A program made the position numbers and the translations under genes. The notes below the pieces were generated by a model. It was not told where the DNA came from and ran no database searches. It saw only the letters and a list, made by a program, of their open reading frames with translations. A stretch of 64,000 nucleotides of DNA from an uncultured bacterium (GTDB lineage: Bacteria; Bacillota_I; Bacilli_A; RF39; UBA660), in the NCBI GenBank assembly GCA_905216155.1, contig CAJMSU010000001.1, forward strand, positions 1 to 64,000. The letters are read 5' to 3'. Each line of letters starts with the position of its first letter. The stretch's first letter is position 1. Positions 52,669-60,299 of this stretch are shown here, one piece after another.

Positions 52669-54690
52669 ATGTCAAAAGATACCGATGAGTTAGAAAAGAA
52701 GCCAAAAAGAAGGTTTGTAATATTGTTTTTTTTAATTATTGCACTTATTACTAGTCTTTTTGCAATATATGAACTTTACTTACTTAGTTCAATAGAAACT
52801 TTAATAAGATATATTATTATGGGATTTTTAGTCTTTATTGATTTGATTTTTATATTTAAGACTAAAAGATTTTTTAAACCTTTTAAAAAGAAAAAGAAGA
52901 AAAAGAAAAAATCCAAGGGGATTATGTTAATTATTTTTATGATTTTATATTCGCTTGTATGTGGTTTTGTTGGTGGTGCTATATTCTATGTTTATGGTGA
53001 GGTTAGTAATATAAATAAGGTGTATGTTACTTATTCATCTAGTTTAGTTACTATGAGTAAGAATAGTGCTGATAAAGTATCTGATATAAAAGATTATAAA
53101 ATTGGTATATTAAAAGATAAAACTTCTCCTGAGGGGTATATTATTCCTCAAGAAATAATAAAAGAAAATAATTTGAATGATAATAATGAAATTAAAAAAT
53201 ATGATGACTACTCTACTATGTTAGTTGATCTATATTCTGGTGAGATTGATGCAATGTTTACATCTAGTAGTTATGTATCTATGTTTTCATCAATTACTGG
53301 ATATGAAAATATTCAAACTGATACTAAAGTTATTATTACTAAAGATAAGAAAATGAAGAAGTCTGATGCTTCTATTAATGAGACAGCTTCTAGTGGTAAA
53401 TCTATAAAGGAACCTTTTACTATATTACTTATGGGAATTGATTCTACTGATGAGGTTTTAAGTAAAAATGCTATTGCTAATGGTGATACTTTAATTCTTG
53501 TAACATTTAATCCTAAAACTTTAAATGCTACTATGATTTCTATTCCAAGAGATAGTTATGTTCCAATTGCTTGTTGGCCTAGTAAAGATGAAAATAAAAT
53601 TACTCATGCTGCTGGTTATGGTACTGATTGTATGATGAATACAATAGAGGAATACTTTGATGTTAATATTGATTATTATGCAAAAATAAACTTTAAGGGA
53701 CTTGTTAAATTGGTTGATGCTGTTGGTGGTGTTGATGTTGAGGTTCCTAGAAAATTATGTACTGATGACTCTTCTCGTGGTGGACAGGTTTGTATCCAAG
53801 AAGGAAAACAACATTTAAATGGTGAGGAAGCTTTAGTTTTTGCAAGAAACAGAAAGCAACTTGCTGAGGGAGATTTTGGTAGAGCTAAACATCAACAAGA
53901 AATTGTTGTTCAACTTGTTAATAAGATGAAAGACATTACTGAGGTTTCTAAATTCATGGAAATTTTAAATACTGTATCTAATAGTATAGATACTAATTTA
54001 ACTACTAAACAAATATTATCATTTTATAATATAGCTAAAGATATTGTTAAAAAGAGCTTAGCTGCTGATGATGCAGATTTAGTAAATATACAACAATTAT
54101 ATTTAGCTGGTAATGGACAAATGATTTATGATGAAAGAATGAGAATGGTTTTATGGGATTATGTTCCTAATAAAAATAGTAAAAAAGATATTATTAGAGC
54201 GATGAAAGAAAACTTAGAACTTGTTGATCATAAACCTATAAAAAAATTTAGTTTTTCAGCAAACGATCCTTATGAAAAGGAAATTATTGGTGAGGGGCCA
54301 TACAAAATTAGTTATACTTATAAACTATTACCAAGTTTTATTGGTGACAGTGAAAGTGCTGCTAGAAGTTATGCTAATGCTAATGGTATTAGAGTAACAT
54401 TTAGAGGATCTGGTGGTCATGTTGTTAGTCAAAGTGTTCCTGCTAATAAGAGAATTGATAAAATTACTGGTAGTGTTGTATTAACTCTTTCTGGTGGTAC
54501 TTCAAATAATACTAATACTACAACACAAAAAAGCGATAAAAATGAAAATACATCTAAGGATACATCTAAAGATACATCTAAGGACACATCTAAGGATACA
54601 TCTAAAGATACATTTGAAAAACCATCTACTCCTAGTAAAGATGATGCTACTAAACCAGGAGATGAGGGTGATACAACTGGTTCTAATTGA
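52669..54690 (+). CDS. LytR-CpsA-Psr (LCP) family protein with extra solute-binding-like and PASTA-like regions
   Basis: About 673 residues. Three N-terminal membrane helices, separated by a Lys-rich stretch (KKKKKKKKKSKG). Residues ~120-225 (DYKIGILKDKTSPEGYIIPQ, LYSGEIDAMFTSSSYV) look like half of a periplasmic solute-binding fold. Residues ~245-430 are the LCP catalytic domain: ILLMGIDSTDE, LVTFNPKTLNATMISIPRDSY, VDAVGGVDVEVP and EEALVFARNRKQLAEGDFGRAKHQQ (catalytic Arg/Asp). A PASTA-like unit (SAARSYANANGIRV, SQSVPANKRI) and a K-D-T-S repeat tail end the protein. LCP enzymes attach teichoic acid or glycopolymers to peptidoglycan. RBS TTGGAGG. Confidence 0.92.
   Translation: MSKDTDELEKKPKRRFVILFFLIIALITSLFAIYELYLLSSIETLIRYIIMGFLVFIDLIFIFKTKRFFKPFKKKKKKKKKSKGIMLIIFMILYSLVCGFVGGAIFYVYGEVSNINKVYVTYSSSLVTMSKNSADKVSDIKDYKIGILKDKTSPEGYIIPQEIIKENNLNDNNEIKKYDDYSTMLVDLYSGEIDAMFTSSSYVSMFSSITGYENIQTDTKVIITKDKKMKKSDASINETASSGKSIKEPFTILLMGIDSTDEVLSKNAIANGDTLILVTFNPKTLNATMISIPRDSYVPIACWPSKDENKITHAAGYGTDCMMNTIEEYFDVNIDYYAKINFKGLVKLVDAVGGVDVEVPRKLCTDDSSRGGQVCIQEGKQHLNGEEALVFARNRKQLAEGDFGRAKHQQEIVVQLVNKMKDITEVSKFMEILNTVSNSIDTNLTTKQILSFYNIAKDIVKKSLAADDADLVNIQQLYLAGNGQMIYDERMRMVLWDYVPNKNSKKDIIRAMKENLELVDHKPIKKFSFSANDPYEKEIIGEGPYKISYTYKLLPSFIGDSESAARSYANANGIRVTFRGSGGHVVSQSVPANKRIDKITGSVVLTLSGGTSNNTNTTTQKSDKNENTSKDTSKDTSKDTSKDTSKDTFEKPSTPSKDDATKPGDEGDTTGSN
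54547..54612 (+). repeat. 12-bp tandem repeat encoding KDTS
   Basis: About five copies of ACATCTAA(A/G)GA(T/C) in the LCP gene, giving TSKDTSKDTSKDTS. Unit length is a multiple of three, so copy-number changes keep the frame. Confidence 0.85.
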
Positions 54691-54693
54691 TAA

Positions 54694-54725
54694 AAGGAAT
54701 TTAGATTATTAAATTCTTTTTTTTT
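54694..54725 (+). terminator. Terminator after the LCP gene
   Basis: Stem GAATTTA/TAAATTC with a 6-nt loop followed by eight or more T. It lies just past the stop at 54690. Confidence 0.8.
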
Positions 54726-54788
54726 ATACATTTGTTGGCTATCTTTACAAAATTTTGTTTTTAAGATAATATATAATTGGTGATTTTG

Positions 54789-55352
54789 ATGAAGAAAAAA
54801 GATGATATACGTGTTTTAAAAACAAAAAAGAAATTATATGATGGATTATTATTTTTAATGAAGGATAATGCTTTTGAGGATATTAAAGTTTCTGATATTT
54901 GCATTGCTTCTAAAATTAATAGATCTACGTTTTATGATCATTTTAGTGATAAGTATGAGCTTTTATCTTCGCTTATAAAAGATTTGGAAATTGAACTTGC
55001 ATCTTCTCTTGATGATAATAATTGTTATAAATCTGAGAAAGAATATTATATGAAAATGATTGAGTTACTATTTGATCATATTAGTAATAATATTACTACT
55101 TATACAGCAATTGTTAAGAATAACAATAATACTATCGCTAGTGACATATTTAGAAATACGTTAATTGCTGATGTAAAAAAACATATTAATAAAAATAGTA
55201 ATACAAATTATATTCCTATAGATATTGTAACTATTTTTTATGTTAGTGCTGTTGTTAATGTATGTATTTACTATATTAGTTCTAATAATAATTATTCAAA
55301 AGATGATATCTTGAGTTATATAAATAAACTTTTACCTGATTCTTTTTATTAA
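54789..55352 (+). CDS. TetR-family transcriptional regulator
   Basis: About 187 residues. Helix-turn-helix TKKKLYDGLLFLMKDNAFEDIKVSDICIASKINRSTFYDHFSDKYELLSSLI, with the typical S-T-F-Y-x-H-F turn, then a helical ligand domain ending in NKLLPDSFY. The size is standard. The start is the ATG at 54789 with GGTGAT upstream. No adjacent transporter or enzyme gene on the same strand hints at its target; the nearest is the LCP gene upstream, which is separated by a terminator. Confidence 0.9.
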   Translation: MKKKDDIRVLKTKKKLYDGLLFLMKDNAFEDIKVSDICIASKINRSTFYDHFSDKYELLSSLIKDLEIELASSLDDNNCYKSEKEYYMKMIELLFDHISNNITTYTAIVKNNNNTIASDIFRNTLIADVKKHINKNSNTNYIPIDIVTIFYVSAVVNVCIYYISSNNNYSKDDILSYINKLLPDSFY

Positions 55353-55357
55353 AAATA

Positions 55358-55395
55358 AAGAAGTTGAATTTACTACAACTTCTTATTTTTTTATT
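55358..55395 (+). terminator. Terminator after the TetR gene
   Basis: Perfect 9-bp stem AAGAAGTTG/CAACTTCTT with a 9-nt loop and an AT7 run, six bases after the stop at 55352. Confidence 0.88.
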
Positions 55396-55935
55396 TTATT
55401 TAACTCTTCTTTATTTAATCCAGTTGATTTTCTATTATTTCTATATCAATATTATTTTCTAGTAAGTGCTTCGCAATTTTAATTTTTTCTTTTTTTATTC
55501 CCTATTTTACACCTTTCTTAATTTCTGCTTCTTTTCCTATTTCATAATATTCTTCTTGAAGAGCCATTTCTTTATCATAACTTTCTCCAAAATATTCATC
55601 ATCCATTACTTTTTCTACTTCTTCCATATACTCTTCCATTATATTTATACCTCCTCCTAACTCTTTAGAAGTTACTATATCTTTTTCTTTATTTAGACTT
55701 TCTTTGGTTAATTTTATTTTACTTCAAAGTTCTTCATATGTTATATCTAGACAATATGATAAGAACTTGGCACCATACTTTATTCTATTATCATTATAAA
55801 ACATTGTTTTGAACATAGTATCTGACATGATAGATGGTTTTTCTCCTTCTTTTATTTTTGTTATTTCTCACTGTCTTTTAATGATACTTCTAAATCATAT
55901 AATAACTTATAATTATCATTTTTAATATTTAACAT
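55390..55935 (-). pseudogene. Rpn / PD-(D/E)XK nuclease-family transposase remnant (copy 2)
   Basis: Read on the minus strand from an ATG at 55935 after AGGAGGTTAT: a short leader, stops, then a recognisable Rpn N-terminus (SDTMFKTMFYNDNRIKYGAKF, FLSYCLDITYEELKSKIKL), then directly the C-terminal part shared with copy 1 (YFGESYDKEMALQEEYYEIG, AKHLLENNIDIEI). The catalytic middle is missing, there are in-frame stops (for example TGA/TAA near 55864), and the end is frameshifted. It keeps the N-terminal third that copy 1 lacks. Confidence 0.75.
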
Positions 55936-55939
55936 ATAA

Positions 55940-56020
55940 CCTCCTATTACAAAAAAATATATTGAATAAATCTATCCAATATATTATTATCTTTTTGTTT
56001 AGGTTTTCCTTTTAATTTTT
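55940..56020 (-). repeat. Leader segment shared with 14621-14700
   Basis: Nearly identical to 14621-14700, including the RBS and a hairpin. It begins exactly at the end of the upstream coding sequence (stop of the 208-aa gene), as in the other copy. Confidence 0.8.
55951..55986 (-). terminator. Terminator after the 208-aa gene, inside the Rpn-associated leader
   Basis: Same AATATATTG/CAATATATT hairpin and T tract as at 14632-14667. Confidence 0.65.
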
Positions 56021-56646
56021 TATTTTAATTCAACAAGTGATAGTTTTTTTCCCTTATGCATAAATATTAAAGTTGCTTCTTTTTGATAATCAGAGAAATC
56101 ATCACTTGTATATGTCCAAGATACTTTTACTTCGTATGCTTCTTTATCTGTTGTGTCACTATATGTAAATGTTGTATTATCAATACTATCTATTGTGATT
56201 TTATCTACTGTAGGCAACTTTTGTTTTCTTTGATTATAAATATTGCTTTCTACATATTTATAGTATGTATCTTCTGCATTTTTTAAGAAATTATCCAATA
56301 CAGTAGAATACACAAAATCAGTTCCACCTACATCTGTTTTTGCAGTTTTATCGTTTAATGAATAAAAATCGTAAATAAACATTTCTGATATTTTTTTTGC
56401 ATACTCTTTTTCATCTACTGGATCTTTTTTTAGTATTTTTTCTAATTCATAAAACATCTTTTTATATTCAGCACTTTTGGTATCTTTTAATTTATATCCA
56501 TATCCTTTTATTTCATGAAGTACTTTTACTTCTTTTACATTATCTTTATTAAAGAATACTTTATAACTAATAAATCCTACTATTGATAGAACTATTAAAA
56601 CTAATAAAGTTATTAATATTCTTTTTGGCTTTTTCTTTAAACGCAT
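56020..56646 (-). CDS. Membrane-anchored extracytoplasmic protein of unknown function
   Basis: 208 residues. A basic start, one membrane helix (RILITLLVLIVLSIVGFISYKVFF), then an extracytoplasmic domain of ~175 residues. The second half is beta-rich (ITIDSIDNTTFTYSD, YEVKVSWTYTSDDFSDYQKEATLIFM), reminiscent of an NTF2/cystatin-like fold without a nameable family. It follows the LTA synthase-type gene by 3 bp, so a partner role in polymer synthesis is plausible. RBS GGGGAAATAG. Confidence 0.75.
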   Translation of the reverse strand: MRLKKKPKRILITLLVLIVLSIVGFISYKVFFNKDNVKEVKVLHEIKGYGYKLKDTKSAEYKKMFYELEKILKKDPVDEKEYAKKISEMFIYDFYSLNDKTAKTDVGGTDFVYSTVLDNFLKNAEDTYYKYVESNIYNQRKQKLPTVDKITIDSIDNTTFTYSDTTDKEAYEVKVSWTYTSDDFSDYQKEATLIFMHKGKKLSLVELK

Positions 56647-56649
56647 ATA

Positions 56650-58740
56650 CTATTTCCCCTTTTCTTGATACTTTAAAGCTTGGCTTTCATTGTTGTCTGA
56701 TTTTAGTAAGTTAAATACTATCATATCATTAGATACATCTAAAAGTTTTGTTGAATATTGGTTATTTTTTTCTATTTCTTCTTCACTTATTGGCTCATCT
56801 GTTAGAGATAAATATGCTTCTTTTTGACTATTATAATATACTTTGTTAGTTACCCAATTTCCATTAGGGAAGACTACTATATTATTATCTTTAATATTGA
56901 AGATATCATGGCCAAGGGCATATTTATTATAGAATCCAAACATGTTTCCTAAAGTAGGTTGTACATCATACATTCCCATTACATTTTTTATTTCTTTATT
57001 TAGTTTTGTACCTTTCATATCTTTTGTCCATATAATGAATGGTACTTTTCTTCCTAATTCATATTGATATGAGTCATATTCTTTGTAGTTTGGATCTTCT
57101 GAATCTAGTGTTTTATCATTTGTTTTATCATAGTTATATAATCTGTTGTAGTCTTTTCTTGGTAATCTGGCATCATGGTCACCATAGATAATTAAAACTG
57201 TATTATCAAGTAATCCTTCTTTATCTAGATTATCAATAAATTCACCTAAAGCACCATCTGCATAATGAATTGATTTAAAATAATTACCAAGTTTTGTTCC
57301 TTCCATATATGGATAAGTAACTTCTTCCCCTGTTCCATCTTCTTTTGTTACTGTCTCTTTTAATGATACATCAAATTCTCCATATTTATCTACTTCAGAG
57401 AATGGCGTATGGTTAGTTAACATAATTAGTAAGCTATACCATTTATCATGTTTTTGACTTTCTTTTTTCATTTTTGTTATTGATTGAGTAAAGAAACTCT
57501 TGTCACTTAAACCTAGACCAATTGTATTTTCTTTTGTTACTTCATAATCTTTTTTACTATAGAATTTGTTATATCCTAGGCTCTCATGCATTGCACGTCT
57601 ATTCCAGAAATCAGCATTATTGGCATGCATACTATATACATAATATCCTTTGTCTCTTAATAGTTTTGGTGTAGAAATATATGTTCTATCATAATATGAT
57701 ACAAATGCAGTACCACTTTGTGTTGGCATAAGTGATGTAGTATTTGTAAGTTCTGAATCACTACTTGTTCCTACACTTACTTGTGAATAAAAGTTTGAGA
57801 AGAACATTCCTTCACTTGCAAGTTTATTTAGAGTTGGTGTTACTTCTTGTCCATTGAAGGATAAATTCATAGCATTTGTTTGCATACTTTCACCATGTAT
57901 TACAATAACATTTTTACCTTCAAATACATTTGTGTATTCATTTGTTTCGGCACTATCTTTTTTATCTTTAAAATAATCATTAAATTTTTTCTTTGCTTGA
58001 TCATAACCAAATAATGAATTTATTTTTGGTTGTACTGATGTTACTACATCATTAGCTTGATATATGTATATACCAAAACGCATTACTATATATTCTCTAT
58101 TCCATTGTTTTATAAATCTTGTTACATCTAGAGATGTAAGTGTTACTATAAATAAAACTAAAAAGCCTGCGCCTACTGATAAGGTTTTTAACGTTCTTTT
58201 TTTTCTTGCTTGCTTTGGTTCTATTTTTTTATAATAGTTTATTCTTTTTAATTTGTAGTTTATAAAAATCAAAATAATAGGACCAATTATGTAGATTAAA
58301 TCTTTTAATTGAATGACGTTTTCTACAACAGCATCGCCTACTTCTCCTATATATTGTGTTAATGATAACATTGATACTGAGGCAAATGATGTATAAAATG
58401 TATAATATACAGAATTTATCATACATATAGCTGAGAAAAATATTTCCATTATCATAAAGTATGTAAATCTATTTTTAGGTTTAAATAAATAGCCAAATGA
58501 TCCAGCTATTATAAGAATTGCTAAATCTGCTATTATGGGTTTAATAGCAAGATAGTTCTCTAATGTGTGCATACAGAAAAATCTAAGTATAGTTGAATTA
58601 AATAGACAAGTTACAACAAAAGTTACAAATAAAATGTTATTTCTTAGATACTGCTCAACTAGTTTCTCATTTTTTACTCTTTTTAAGTATTTTTTTGTTT
58701 TATTATATACTTTTTTCACTTTACTTTTTATATTCTTCAT
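56650..58740 (-). CDS. LTA synthase-family protein (alkaline phosphatase superfamily)
   Basis: About 696 residues. N-terminal ~250 residues with five membrane helices, then the extracytoplasmic sulfatase-type domain: VIVIHGESMQTNAMNLSFNGQEVTPTLN (metal-binding Glu), QVSVGTSSDSELTNTTSL (nucleophile region, Ser where LtaS has Thr in GKTSD), YVYSMHANNADFWNRRAMHESLGYNKFY and VLIIYGDHDARLP (DH metal ligands). LtaS-type enzymes polymerise glycerol-phosphate from phosphatidylglycerol on the outer membrane face. The start at 58740 follows GAGGTTTTGAAA. It is coupled to the 208-aa gene. Confidence 0.93.
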   Translation of the reverse strand: MKNIKSKVKKVYNKTKKYLKRVKNEKLVEQYLRNNILFVTFVVTCLFNSTILRFFCMHTLENYLAIKPIIADLAILIIAGSFGYLFKPKNRFTYFMIMEIFFSAICMINSVYYTFYTSFASVSMLSLTQYIGEVGDAVVENVIQLKDLIYIIGPIILIFINYKLKRINYYKKIEPKQARKKRTLKTLSVGAGFLVLFIVTLTSLDVTRFIKQWNREYIVMRFGIYIYQANDVVTSVQPKINSLFGYDQAKKKFNDYFKDKKDSAETNEYTNVFEGKNVIVIHGESMQTNAMNLSFNGQEVTPTLNKLASEGMFFSNFYSQVSVGTSSDSELTNTTSLMPTQSGTAFVSYYDRTYISTPKLLRDKGYYVYSMHANNADFWNRRAMHESLGYNKFYSKKDYEVTKENTIGLGLSDKSFFTQSITKMKKESQKHDKWYSLLIMLTNHTPFSEVDKYGEFDVSLKETVTKEDGTGEEVTYPYMEGTKLGNYFKSIHYADGALGEFIDNLDKEGLLDNTVLIIYGDHDARLPRKDYNRLYNYDKTNDKTLDSEDPNYKEYDSYQYELGRKVPFIIWTKDMKGTKLNKEIKNVMGMYDVQPTLGNMFGFYNKYALGHDIFNIKDNNIVVFPNGNWVTNKVYYNSQKEAYLSLTDEPISEEEIEKNNQYSTKLLDVSNDMIVFNLLKSDNNESQALKYQEKGK

Positions 58741-58788
58741 TTTCAAAACCTCGCTTACTATATTATAGCAAAGTTATTTTAATTTTTC

Positions 58789-58804
58789 AATATCATCAAG
58801 AAGT
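58789..58804. repeat. Left 16-bp direct repeat flanking the IS30 remnant
   Basis: AATATCATCAAGAAGT, identical to 59384-59399; probable target-site duplication. Confidence 0.8.
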
Positions 58805-59383
58805 GTTGTTTTAACTTTGAAGTGCAACAAAGTTGTATTGAAAAAGACATATGAATAATCTATATTATCTATTCGCAACAAACAGAAAGGAAAATTCATA
58901 TGTCTGACATAAATAATACACTAAAAAAGAAAGAAAATCAGTATCATCATTTAACAGAAAAAGATTGAGCTACTATTCAAGCTTTAATAGAACAAAAAGA
59001 CGAAAATGGTAAACGGTTATTTAATAATACTTATATAGCTAACTATCTTGGCGTTCATCGTTTTACTATTTATAGAGAAATTAAGAACAGAAAATCTTAT
59101 CGATTTATGGTTAGATCTGGTAGAACTAACGAAAAACAAAATAGTATGATTAGATATTTTATTCCTAAAAAAACTTTGATAGAAAACTATTCCTGCGAAG
59201 ATATCAATAATATCGCTAATTGGATGAATAATTATCCAAGAAAAAGTTTAAATTATAAAACTCCTCTAGAAGCTGTTCTGGAAGAGTTTAATGATAAATC
59301 TATCCTTAATAAAATTTATAAATTACAAGAAGTTGTGAATACCATTTAATTATTCATTTGTTGCACTTGACTTTTTAATTAAT
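58805..59383 (+). mobile_element. Internally deleted IS30-family element with 16-bp flanking repeats
   Basis: Between two copies of AATATCATCAAGAAGT (58789-58804 and 59384-59399). Near both ends, at equal distance (15 bp) from the direct repeat, are inverted copies of AAGTGCAACAAA. The element is ~580 bp, against ~1.1 kb for a full IS30. Sixteen-bp target duplications are unusual for IS30, but long ones are known for a mycoplasma relative (IS1630), which targets inverted repeats. Confidence 0.75.
58900..59349 (+). pseudogene. IS30 transposase, internally deleted and with one stop
   Basis: One reading frame from an ATG at 58900 to 59349. The N-terminal part (TEKD-stop-ATIQALIEQKD, NNTYIANYLGVHRFTIYREIKNRKS) is an IS30 helix-turn-helix. 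It is joined in frame to the C-terminal NEKQNSMIRYFIPKKTLI and ANWMNNYPRKSLNYKTPLEAV. The DDE core between them is deleted, and a TGA at 58966 interrupts the frame where an Arg is expected. It cannot make an active transposase. Confidence 0.85.
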
Positions 59384-59399
59384 AATATCATCAAGAAGT
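59384..59399. repeat. Right 16-bp direct repeat flanking the IS30 remnant
   Basis: Identical to 58789-58804. It lies a few bases from the T tract of the yihY terminator. Confidence 0.8.
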
Positions 59400-59406
59400 T
59401 TTACGA

Positions 59407-59434
59407 TTAAAAAAAAAGTATCTACTGATACTTA
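59407..59434 (-). terminator. Terminator after the YihY/BrkB-family gene
   Basis: Perfect 7-bp stem AAGTATC/GATACTT with a TACT loop and a T9 tract on the minus strand, adjoining the stop at 59432. Confidence 0.88.
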
Positions 59435-60283
59435 TTTTCTGGTTAATAACATTCCTGTTCTTTCTATATCCTCTTCTTTGGTAAAACCAGCATTAAAGGC
59501 CATTCCTAATACAAATATATATGATAATAAGTAAATCCATAATAATAGAATTATTATATTTGAAATATTACCATAAAAGACATCATATTTGGCGAATGTT
59601 CCAACATAAAATGTAAATATTTCTGTTGATACTACCCAACTTATAGTTGTAAAAATTGCACCTTTTGTTGCTGATTTACTTCTTATTTTTTTATCTGGTG
59701 CTAACACATATAGAAGCTTTATATTTATATAGATTATTATTATTGATAATGGATATTTTAGTATTTGATATAATCCATATAAAAAGTTAGCAAGTGATTG
59801 ATTATTAGATGTTTCTTTTACTAAAGTAAAGATTGTATCACCAAATACTGGTATTAATATTATAAATAATAGTACACTTACTAATATTATTGTCATAAAT
59901 ATTGCTTTTAGTCTTCTTTTTAGAAAATTATCTGACTTTATTTTATATATTTCATTTGAAGTTATTATCATAGAATGGGTTCCATTAGATGCTAAAATAA
60001 AGGCTGATACAAAGAAAACTGCCATATTAAAGTTCATTACTTTAGGACTAACTATTGACAAAAGTAACTCTGAGACTGATGCAGGTATAGCACCATTAAC
60101 ATATTCTTGAACCATATCTAATGGTAATTGGAATTTTGATGTTATAGCACCAATCAATGCTATTAAAGGGATAATTGATAAAACAAAGAAAAAAGCAAGT
60201 TGTCCAGGGAGAACTCTCATTTCTGGTATTAAAATTACATTCATAACTTTTTTTAAAATGTTTGTTAGTTTCTCCATTTTCAT
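59432..60283 (-). CDS. YihY/BrkB-family membrane protein
   Basis: About 283 residues, six membrane helices. PEMRVLPGQLAFFFVLSIIPLIALIGAI, the ASNGTHSMIITSNEIYKIK turn (family G-x-x-x-x-I-x-x-x-N-x-x-Y), FLKRRLKAIFMTIILV and a C-terminal DVFYGNISNIIILLLWIYLLSYIFVLGMAFNAG are hallmarks. Function in Bacillota is not established; members are sometimes mislabelled RNase BN. Start at 60283 because GAAGG lies eight bases upstream; the ATG at 60292 overlaps that site. Confidence 0.92.
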   Translation of the reverse strand: MKMEKLTNILKKVMNVILIPEMRVLPGQLAFFFVLSIIPLIALIGAITSKFQLPLDMVQEYVNGAIPASVSELLLSIVSPKVMNFNMAVFFVSAFILASNGTHSMIITSNEIYKIKSDNFLKRRLKAIFMTIILVSVLLFIILIPVFGDTIFTLVKETSNNQSLANFLYGLYQILKYPLSIIIIYINIKLLYVLAPDKKIRSKSATKGAIFTTISWVVSTEIFTFYVGTFAKYDVFYGNISNIIILLLWIYLLSYIFVLGMAFNAGFTKEEDIERTGMLLTRK

Positions 60284-60299
60284 CTTACTCATCCTTCAT

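Noticed and set aside
54429..54731. Minus-strand open frame over the end of the LCP gene
   Set aside because: Antisense shadow created by the KDTS repeats and the Ser/Thr-rich tail; it begins inside the terminator.
58229..58426. Short second frame inside the LTA synthase-type gene
   Set aside because: Overlaps a clear membrane-spanning coding region in another frame, with no ribosome site.
58966..58968. In-frame TGA in the IS30 transposase as evidence of TGA read as Trp
   Set aside because: The position would be Arg in an IS30 protein. Intact genes here use TGG for Trp, and TGA ends real genes such as spoVAC and the GT2-adjacent 168-aa gene.
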